Assembly (NCBI GenBank): GCA_027063585.1
Contig: JAMORM010000098.1
Span: forward strand, 1-5,889
Source of the DNA: Sulfurimonas sp.
GTDB taxonomy: Bacteria > Campylobacterota > Campylobacteria > Campylobacterales > Sulfurimonadaceae
Reading direction: 5' to 3'
DNA length: 5,889 bases
Both the position numbers and the translations under genes were made by a program. The first letter of the stretch is position 1; each line of letters opens with the position of its first letter. Shown in pieces: positions 1 through 5,093 of the stretch. Below the pieces are notes generated by a model, which ran no database searches, was not told the origin of the DNA, and saw only the letters and a program-made list of their open reading frames with translations.

Positions 1-368
1 AAGAGTTGTACCGAAGTGTTGAGATTGTCCGTACTCGATTTTATATAGTAGTGTGTATAGTCAAAGCTTGTAGAAGCATTATTTACACCACCGACGCTTT
101 TGACCTCTTTGTCAAATTCGCCTGCTTTTAGATTTTTGCTAGATTTGAAGTTCATGTGTTCAAGCATATGGGCAATCCCTGTTTTACCCATAACTTCATT
201 ACGGCTTCCGACCTTGTAAAAAATATCTGTGCTGATGACATTTGAGTGGTTCTTTAGCGGTATAACTACAATTTGTAGACCGTTTTTGAGTGTTTTTGTT
301 TCATATTTTGGGAGTGATGATGCCATAAGTGTTCCTAAAGTTAATATTATTGCAAAAATTGTTTTCAT
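1..368 (-). CDS. M16 (insulinase/pitrilysin-like) zinc metallopeptidase, N-terminal part, runs off the left edge
   Basis: Only the first 122 codons are in the window. Residues 1 to about 17 form a short signal peptide (basic start MKT, hydrophobic core, then MASS), so the protein is probably exported to the periplasm. The M16 N-terminal domain begins near residue 22. The inverted zinc motif HMLEH is at residues 67-71 inside GIAHMLEHMNFKSS: H67 and H71 would bind zinc and E70 would be the catalytic base. The third zinc ligand, a glutamate usually some 70-80 residues further on, lies outside the window. The segment VGGVNNASTSFDYTHYY is the usual M16 strand after the active-site helix. The ATG shares its A with the pyrD TAA stop (TAATG), and the nearest GGAG is about 13 nt upstream, so translation is probably coupled to pyrD. 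M16 proteases degrade peptides; the substrate here is unknown. Processing-peptidase-like and PqqL-like members cannot be separated from this fragment. Confidence 0.93.
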   Translation of the reverse strand, partial: MKTIFAIILTLGTLMASSLPKYETKTLKNGLQIVVIPLKNHSNVISTDIFYKVGSRNEVMGKTGIAHMLEHMNFKSSKNLKAGEFDKEVKSVGGVNNASTSFDYTHYYIKSSTDNLNTSVQL

Positions 369-1426
369 TATTTTCTATCGGCTCCGACGGCTTGTGAAAT
401 ATTTTCATAACCGTCTGCTTTGAGCAGTTGTATAAGTTTGTTGTTGATGTTCATAATCATATCCGGTCCGTGAAAAATGAGTCCGCTTAAAATCTGCACC
501 AAAGAAGCTCCGGCTTTTATGCGTTTATACGCTTCTTCTGCCGAATCTATACCACCTACAGAAATAAGCACGGTTTTCCCATAGAGTTCTTTTGCTATTG
601 CATCAAAGATTTTAAAACTTTTTTCTTTGAGTACGGCACCGCTGAGTCCGCCTATATCTTTTGGATGTTTAACCAATGAATAATCAATCGTTGTGTTTGT
701 TGCTATGATACCGTCCGCACCGTATTCAACAGCCATTTTTGTTAAATGAACTGCATCTTTTATTTGCATATCGGGTGCTATTTTTAGCAGAACAGGCATT
801 GAAGTCAGTTTTTTTGCCTGAGAGAAAAGATTTTTAATAAATTCTTCATTTTGCAGGTCTCTCAGACCCGGTGTATTTGGCGAGGAGATATTGATAATAA
901 AATAGTCTCCCAAACCGTCAAATGCTTTAATAAGATGTGTATAATCATTAATAGCCTCTTTTTCAGGCGTTATTTTGTTCTTTCCTATATTTATGCCGAT
1001 AGGCGTACTAAACGGGTAGCGTTTTTTGAGACGTTTGATGACTTTATAAGCACCGTCATTGTTAAAGCCCATGGCATTTTGAATGGATTCTTCTTCTATG
1101 TGGCGAAACATTCTGGGTTTTGGATTTCCGGGCTGAGGCTTGGGTGTGACTGTACCGATTTCTGTGAAACCAAATCCTAAAATCTGTATGCCGCGTATCA
1201 TCGTCGCATTTTTGTCAAATCCCGCACCAAGTCCTACAGGGTTTAAAAAACTTCGTCCGAAAATTTCCTGTTTTAGACTTGCATCATTGACAAAGTGCGA
1301 TTCCAAAAAAGGATTAAAAGGTATTTGACAGATATTTGGCATTCTTAAAACACATTCTGCAATGTGATGAGCTGTTTCAGGTTCAAACTTAAAAAGTAAA
1401 GGTTTTATAGATTCGTAATTTAGCAT
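368..1426 (-). CDS. pyrD: dihydroorotate dehydrogenase (quinone), class 2
   Basis: The 352-residue product oxidises dihydroorotate to orotate in pyrimidine synthesis and passes electrons through FMN to membrane quinone (menaquinone, if this is a Campylobacterota). E. coli PyrD is 336 residues. The N-terminal extension of about 45 residues (MLNYESIKPLLFKFEPETAH) is the quinone-tunnel and membrane-association helix pair that marks class 2. Visible motifs are NPVGLGAGFDKN (62-73), EIGTVTPKPQPGNPKPRMFR (89-108), NISSPNTPGLR (179-189), where S182 matches the class 2 catalytic serine and N179 its partner, the LLKIAPD strand (213-219), TNTT (243-246), and the FMN-phosphate loops ISVGGI (288-293) and LVQILSGLIFHGP (309-321). 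I chose the ATG at 1426 because it begins the family's normal N-terminus and has GGA 5 nt upstream. An in-frame TTG at 1465 would add 13 unusual residues and overlap the preceding gene. The stop overlaps the start of the M16 protease. Confidence 0.96.
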   Translation of the reverse strand: MLNYESIKPLLFKFEPETAHHIAECVLRMPNICQIPFNPFLESHFVNDASLKQEIFGRSFLNPVGLGAGFDKNATMIRGIQILGFGFTEIGTVTPKPQPGNPKPRMFRHIEEESIQNAMGFNNDGAYKVIKRLKKRYPFSTPIGINIGKNKITPEKEAINDYTHLIKAFDGLGDYFIINISSPNTPGLRDLQNEEFIKNLFSQAKKLTSMPVLLKIAPDMQIKDAVHLTKMAVEYGADGIIATNTTIDYSLVKHPKDIGGLSGAVLKEKSFKIFDAIAKELYGKTVLISVGGIDSAEEAYKRIKAGASLVQILSGLIFHGPDMIMNINNKLIQLLKADGYENISQAVGADRK

Positions 1427-1435
1427 AATTATCCA
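1427..1435 (-). promoter_or_regulatory. ribosome binding site and start region of pyrD
   Basis: On the minus strand AAGAAGTGGA lies just upstream of the ATG, with the GGA core 5 nt from it. The Shine-Dalgarno match is modest, but it supports the ATG at 1426 over the in-frame TTG at 1465, which has no purine-rich box at the right distance. Confidence 0.5.
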
Positions 1436-1443
1436 CTTCTTGT

Positions 1444-1469
1444 AAAATTGAGTGATTATACTCAATTTT
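1444..1469. repeat. perfect 10-bp inverted repeat at the GGDEF-EAL/pyrD junction (terminator-like hairpin or operator)
   Basis: The arms are AAAATTGAGT (1444-1453) and ACTCAATTTT (1460-1469), separated by a 6-base loop. Every position of the arms pairs. The repeat overlaps the stop codon of the GGDEF-EAL gene on the minus strand and ends in a short T run on either strand, so it could act as a weak bidirectional terminator. Each arm has only two G or C bases, giving a weak stem. The right arm and loop also hold a perfect TATAAT on the minus strand, so a promoter or operator role is equally possible. Confidence 0.55.
1455..1460 (-). promoter_or_regulatory. candidate -10 box of a promoter for pyrD
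   Basis: The minus strand reads TATAAT, a perfect sigma-70-type -10 hexamer, 28 nt upstream of the pyrD ATG. Transcription would start near 1448, leaving a leader of about 22 nt. There is no good -35 box; the upstream stretch is T/A-rich, which is common in Campylobacterota promoters. The site sits inside the inverted repeat at 1444-1469 and at the very end of the upstream gene. It would let pyrD and the protease be expressed independently of the signalling genes. Confidence 0.5.
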
Positions 1470-3450
1470 TACTAAATAACTCCTCAAACTCTTTTGGCGG
1501 TACCGGTTTGGAACATAAATATCCTTGGTACTGCTCGCAGTTGATCTCTTTTAGTAATTTGAGCTGTTCTTTGGTTTCAACGCCTTCTGCAACTACATTA
1601 AGTTCTAAATCATCAGCAATACCTATAATCATATTTATGAAGGTTAAATCATCTTTTGTATAAATATTATCTATAAAGGCTTTGTCTATTTTAAGTGTAT
1701 CAAAAGGAATATCTTTAAGATACGACAAAGAAGAATAACCGGTACCGAAATCATCTAAAGAGAGAGAAATTCCCAGTTTTTTAATATCTTTAATAACATT
1801 TAATCTTTCTTGAAATTCTTCTATTAAGACAGACTCCGTTAACTCAATATCAAATTTTGATCTATCTATATCTTTTGTCAATATCTCTATTTTTTGTAAC
1901 AGTTCTTGGTCTTTAAACTGTACGCCCGAAAGATTAATTGAAACTTTTATATCTTTAAGAGGCGTCTGCTCCCATTTTTTTATTTGCGAAACAGCTTCTT
2001 TAATAATCCACTCTCCAAGAGGAATAATACTCATATTTTCTTCTGCAATAGATATAAATTTGTACGGCGGAATTATTCCTTCAATAGGGTCAATGAGTCG
2101 AACAAGTGCTTCACAAGCGACTATTTTATTGGTTTTTATATCTACTTTTGGCTGATAAAAAAGTTTAAAGTGATTGTTTTGTAAAGCATTTCTTATGGTT
2201 TTTTGCATACTGATTCTTTCTTGAACCGCTTTGTTAATGTCATCCGTGAAAAATTGATAGTTGTTTTTTCCAAGTTCTTTTGACTTATACATGGCAATAT
2301 CTGCGTTTTGAAGGAGTGTTTTTACATCTTTGCCGTCTTTAGGGTAAATGGCTATTCCCATACTTGCCGTTATAGTAAACTCTTCATCATCAAGTTTAAA
2401 AGGTTTAGAGAGATTTTCTTTTAATCTTTGGGCAATTTCTACAATCTTGTTTTCATCTTTAAATTCAGATAAAACTACGACAAATTCGTCGCCGCCGAGT
2501 CGTGAGACAATATCGTTTTTCCTTGTTGCCTTTAACAATGTTTTGGATATATGGAGTAAAATTTTATCACCGAATTCATGTCCTTTGGAATCATTGACAT
2601 TTTTAAAATTATCTAAGTCTAAAAACAGTATGGCAAACTCATCTTTATCTCTTTGCCCCTTTGAAATGAGCCAGTTGAGTTTTTCTATCAGACTTAGTCT
2701 GTTATATAAACCGCTTAGAGGGTCTTTTGTAGAAAGATTATAGAGTTCTTCTTGCTCTTTTTTTAACCTTTTAAATGTCATGCTTAGTGAGTAACGTATA
2801 CTTTCAATCTCTTTTATAAAAAAGTTTTTTGGCGGATTTTCACTGTAATAGGCATATTGTCTTAGTCCTTTCAACGGAAGGATAACGTAGTGTTTAAAAA
2901 GAAGCCATAAAATTATAGAAAAAAGAAACGTCGCGATAGCAAATAAGAGTAATGTCTTTTTCATCTGCTGCATAACCAAATTGTCTATATATTTACTGTC
3001 AATATAGATATTTGCGTAATAGTATTGCGGACTCAGTCCTTTATATGTTTTAATGGAAAACGAATAACAGTTTTGTGTAAAAAGATCTGTCTCAACTATT
3101 TTAGAAATCGGGATACATTCGCCAGTGGCATGAACAGTGCCTTGCGGCATTCTAATATCGGGATCATACACAATATTTTTGTTATTGTCTAAGATATGAA
3201 TGTCTCTTATTACGGGATTAATAACAATCAAATTATCCATATGTGAAACAATCTCATTAATATCTTTTTGCTTTAAATTCTTTTGCATATAATGTTTTAA
3301 ATTTAAAACATCACTTTGCAGACTGTTTGTAAGAATCTCATTAATACTGCGTTTTGAATCTTGAAAAAAACTATAAAATATCAGACTCTCTGAACAGACA
3401 AGAAAGAGTATAACTATAATGACAAATGATTTTATGGAAAGAGAACTCAT
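1462..3450 (-). CDS. membrane-bound GGDEF-EAL (c-di-GMP synthesis/degradation) receptor
   Basis: This 662-residue inner-membrane protein has TM1 at about 8-29, a periplasmic domain at about 30-165, TM2 at about 166-186, a HAMP-like linker (LPLKGL at 191-196), GGDEF at about 239-402 and EAL at about 410-658. The GGDEF active site is complete: RLGGDEF with GGDEF at 319-323, metal-binding D278, N286 and D295, and an inhibitory RxxD site (R310-D313) at the standard 5-residue spacing. The EAL domain also looks complete: EAL 447-449, N506 in SINLSGVQF, the ELTES motif (536-540), D566-D567 in DDFGTGYSS, K587, E622 in AEGVE and Q642 in QGYLCSKP. Both synthesis and hydrolysis of c-di-GMP are therefore possible. 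The periplasmic region carries a PAS/Cache-like segment (IRDIHILDNNKNIVYDP) and two cysteines, C112 and C128. The start overlaps the stop of the binding lipoprotein gene in ATGA; AAGGA lies about 12 nt upstream. The coupling suggests that the lipoprotein is its input partner. Which activity dominates in the cell cannot be read from the sequence. Confidence 0.95.
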   Translation of the reverse strand: MSSLSIKSFVIIVILFLVCSESLIFYSFFQDSKRSINEILTNSLQSDVLNLKHYMQKNLKQKDINEIVSHMDNLIVINPVIRDIHILDNNKNIVYDPDIRMPQGTVHATGECIPISKIVETDLFTQNCYSFSIKTYKGLSPQYYYANIYIDSKYIDNLVMQQMKKTLLLFAIATFLFSIILWLLFKHYVILPLKGLRQYAYYSENPPKNFFIKEIESIRYSLSMTFKRLKKEQEELYNLSTKDPLSGLYNRLSLIEKLNWLISKGQRDKDEFAILFLDLDNFKNVNDSKGHEFGDKILLHISKTLLKATRKNDIVSRLGGDEFVVVLSEFKDENKIVEIAQRLKENLSKPFKLDDEEFTITASMGIAIYPKDGKDVKTLLQNADIAMYKSKELGKNNYQFFTDDINKAVQERISMQKTIRNALQNNHFKLFYQPKVDIKTNKIVACEALVRLIDPIEGIIPPYKFISIAEENMSIIPLGEWIIKEAVSQIKKWEQTPLKDIKVSINLSGVQFKDQELLQKIEILTKDIDRSKFDIELTESVLIEEFQERLNVIKDIKKLGISLSLDDFGTGYSSLSYLKDIPFDTLKIDKAFIDNIYTKDDLTFINMIIGIADDLELNVVAEGVETKEQLKLLKEINCEQYQGYLCSKPVPPKEFEELFSKN

Positions 3451-4322
3451 CGAATAATCGTGTCCTTTTTGTAACCATACTGCTGAATATAATCAAGAAA
3501 CTCTTTTGAGGGTTTGTTTATCCATTTAATTTGTTTTAAAGAATTTAAATACTCTTTATAGCTGATGTTTGAGAGATATTTTGCAACCACTTTATAAGAT
3601 GCTTGCGGGTCTTGTTCTATTGTGTTTATTGCGTTATCCAAAACTTTTTTAAGTTGAATAAGTCTTCGTTTATCCGTTTTGATGATTTTATCTCTTGCAC
3701 ATAAAGCATCTATAACAATAATACTGTTAATACTTTTTGTAGAGGCTACCTCTTGAAAACCTTTTTCTTCTAAAGCAATATTATAAGGGCTGTATGTGAC
3801 TATAAGAATATCTTTTGTTTTGTCGTTTGTAATATTTTGAATTTGTTTTTGATCTTTGTTGATAAATATAATTTTATTTTTATCTATCTTGTTATGGGAA
3901 ATAAAATCAATGAGAATCTCTTTATTGATAGAGTCAACTTCAAGATATGCATAGATTTGCGTGCTGTTTTTTAATGCCTCCGTGGATTTGTTTGAGAGTA
4001 CCATGTCGCCACCGTTTGAACGATCCATAAGAATAACTGGGGCAATATCATGTGTCGCGGCTTGTAAAGAGTGATATTCATGCTGTGTTGTTGTAACCAT
4101 ATCGGCTTTTCCGATAGCATAGAGGTTGGCGGCTTCGGCTAAAGAGACATTTTTAATCAATTTAAAATGAAGTTTGTCTAACTCTCCTTTTTCATAAGCA
4201 TAAAATAGAGGAGCATAGCCAATCCACTCATTTGTGGATATAACAATCTCTTTGTCATTTTCAGAAGAACAGGCACTAAAGGTTAGCAGCACTGCAAAAA
4301 AGAGAGTCAATAGCTTTGTCAT
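3447..4322 (-). CDS. periplasmic substrate-binding lipoprotein, NitT/TauT (NMT1/THI5)-like, probable sensor partner of the GGDEF-EAL protein
   Basis: The 291-residue product starts with a lipoprotein signal: MTK, a hydrophobic stretch and TFSAC, with C18 as the likely lipidated residue (phenylalanine at -3 makes the lipobox slightly atypical). The mature protein resembles type 2 periplasmic binding proteins of the NitT/TauT/NMT1 group: STNEWIGYAPLFYAYEKG (29-46) is the usual first-lobe start, VSLAEAANLYAIGKADM (59-75) matches the next strand and helix, and DRSNGGD (100-106) matches the S-x-G-x-D segment. The domain continues to about residue 285. Members usually bind small nitrogen- or sulfur-containing solutes or pyrimidines, but the ligand here cannot be assigned. 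No permease or ATPase gene adjoins it: the upstream neighbour is divergent and the downstream one encodes a GGDEF-EAL protein overlapping by 4 nt. This favours a role in sensing over transport. GGAG lies 5 nt upstream of the chosen ATG. Confidence 0.88.
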   Translation of the reverse strand: MTKLLTLFFAVLLTFSACSSENDKEIVISTNEWIGYAPLFYAYEKGELDKLHFKLIKNVSLAEAANLYAIGKADMVTTTQHEYHSLQAATHDIAPVILMDRSNGGDMVLSNKSTEALKNSTQIYAYLEVDSINKEILIDFISHNKIDKNKIIFINKDQKQIQNITNDKTKDILIVTYSPYNIALEEKGFQEVASTKSINSIIVIDALCARDKIIKTDKRRLIQLKKVLDNAINTIEQDPQASYKVVAKYLSNISYKEYLNSLKQIKWINKPSKEFLDYIQQYGYKKDTIIR

Positions 4323-4327
4323 AACAG

Positions 4328-4331
4328 CTCC
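4328..4331 (-). promoter_or_regulatory. ribosome binding site of the binding lipoprotein gene
   Basis: The minus strand reads GGAG followed by 5 nt and the ATG at 4322. The good spacing supports this start, which also gives a complete lipoprotein signal peptide. Confidence 0.75.
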
Positions 4332-4350
4332 AAGCTTTAATTTAAGGGCA

Positions 4351-4356
4351 ATTTTA
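4351..4356 (-). promoter_or_regulatory. candidate -10 box for the lipoprotein/GGDEF-EAL operon
   Basis: The minus strand reads CGGTAAAAT, with TAAAAT matching five of six TATAAT positions. Transcription would start near 4344, leaving a leader of about 22 nt. There is no recognisable -35 box. The same GGTAAAATT sequence occurs in the opposite orientation at 4422-4430 in front of the divergent DJ-1-type gene. Confidence 0.5.
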
Positions 4357-4420
4357 CCGAATTAAATATTTTAACTGTTTTGTTCTTTAAATGTCCTTAA
4401 CGTTTCTATTAAGCAAATGA

Positions 4421-4429
4421 TGGTAAAAT
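4421..4429 (+). promoter_or_regulatory. candidate extended -10 promoter for the DJ-1-family gene
   Basis: TGGTAAAAT combines an extended -10 TGn with TAAAAT, 31 nt before the ATG. The predicted start is near 4436, leaving a leader of about 25 nt. No clear -35 box is seen; the upstream DNA is AT-rich. A nearby TATAAA (4441-4446) is an alternative but would leave a very short leader. Confidence 0.5.
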
Positions 4430-4449
4430 TATATACATTTTATAAACAC

Positions 4450-4454
4450 AGGAG
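4450..4454 (+). promoter_or_regulatory. ribosome binding site of the DJ-1-family gene
   Basis: AGGAG stands 6 nt upstream of the ATG at 4461, a strong Shine-Dalgarno match that fixes this start. Confidence 0.85.
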
Positions 4455-4460
4455 TCAATT

Positions 4461-5024
4461 ATGAGTAGAGTTTTAGTACCGCTTGCAGCGGGATTTGAAG
4501 AAATAGAAGCTGTGAGTATTATAGATGTTTTAAGACGTGCAGAAGTTGAAGTGCTTGTAGCATCACTGGGTGAAAATATGCTTGTCAAGGGTGCGAATGG
4601 CATTACTGTTCAAGCAGACTTACATGTAAAGAGTGTCAGTGCTGATGAACTTGATATGATTGTACTTCCCGGTGGATGGGGCGGAACAAATGCCCTTGCA
4701 GAAGATGAAAATGTACAAGGCTTGTTACGTGAAATGGATGCAAAAGGTAAAAATATCGGTGCAATTTGTGCCGCACCTTTTGCACTCAATAAAGCAGGTG
4801 TCCTCAAAGAAAAATATACATGTTACCCGTCTGTTGAAAAAGAGATACGACAAGAGGGCTATATGGGTGATGCGCAACAAGTTGTAGAAGATGAAAATGT
4901 GATGACTTCACGTGGACCGGGTACTGCAATATGTTTTGGTTTGGCAATCGCAAGAAAATTAAAAGGTGAAGATACATATAATGCACTTAAAGAGGGCCTT
5001 TTAGCAACTTATTGCCAAGAGTGA
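4461..5024 (+). CDS. DJ-1/PfpI (YajL/ThiJ-like) family protein
   Basis: The 187-residue product is close to the length of human DJ-1 (189) and E. coli YajL (196) and should be a complete cytoplasmic single-domain protein. The N-terminus has GFEEIEAV, in which E16 matches the conserved glutamate (E18 in DJ-1) that tunes the active cysteine. VLPGGWGG (68-75) is the glycine-rich turn. C103 in AICAAP is the nucleophile-elbow cysteine equivalent to DJ-1 C106. TSRGPGTAICFGLAIA (149-164) is the typical C-terminal motif. DJ-1 relatives are linked to oxidative stress protection, chaperone activity and glyoxalase III or deglycase activity on methylglyoxal; the physiological activity is disputed and cannot be settled from sequence. 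The gene stands alone on the plus strand with its own promoter and a strong AGGAG, divergent from the lipoprotein operon and convergent with the methyltransferase. YajL orthology is likely but unproven, so no symbol is assigned. Confidence 0.94.
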   Translation: MSRVLVPLAAGFEEIEAVSIIDVLRRAEVEVLVASLGENMLVKGANGITVQADLHVKSVSADELDMIVLPGGWGGTNALAEDENVQGLLREMDAKGKNIGAICAAPFALNKAGVLKEKYTCYPSVEKEIRQEGYMGDAQQVVEDENVMTSRGPGTAICFGLAIARKLKGEDTYNALKEGLLATYCQE

Positions 5025-5093
5025 AGTAATAAGACCAAAACTTGATGCTACGATAATACTGCGTCGTGCAAATTGAATTATACTAAGTGAACT
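5025..5093. other. short convergent intergenic gap without a strong terminator
   Basis: The stops of the DJ-1-family gene (plus) and the methyltransferase (minus) face each other across 69 bp. The best hairpin is a 6-bp stem with one bulged T, GCTACGA (5047-5053) with TCGTGC (5064-5069) and a 10-nt loop. It is not followed by a proper U run, so it is at most a weak terminator. A perfect TATAAT lies on the minus strand at 5077-5082. Confidence 0.4.

Noticed and set aside
851..1180. A 109-codon plus-strand reading frame inside pyrD
   Set aside because: It lies antisense to conserved PyrD motifs and its product has no family resemblance. It is a shadow frame.
1427..1465. A TTG start for pyrD at 1465, adding 13 residues
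   Set aside because: It would overlap the preceding gene and the inverted repeat. The added residues do not resemble the class 2 N-terminus, and the ATG at 1426 has a better-placed GGA.
2348..2743. A 131-codon plus-strand reading frame inside the GGDEF-EAL gene
   Set aside because: It lies antisense to the well-conserved GGDEF domain, its product is serine-rich with no recognisable motif, and no ribosome binding site was noted. It is a shadow frame.
4342..4400. Inverted repeat TTAAGGGCA (4342-4350) and TGTCCTTAA (4392-4400) as an operator for the divergent promoters
   Set aside because: Only 8 of 9 positions match, the arms are about 50 bp apart centre to centre, and a match of this quality is expected by chance about once in a region of this size and composition.
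5047..5069. A Rho-independent terminator between the DJ-1-family gene and the methyltransferase
   Set aside because: The stem is 6 bp with a bulge and a 10-nt loop, and no U run follows on either strand.
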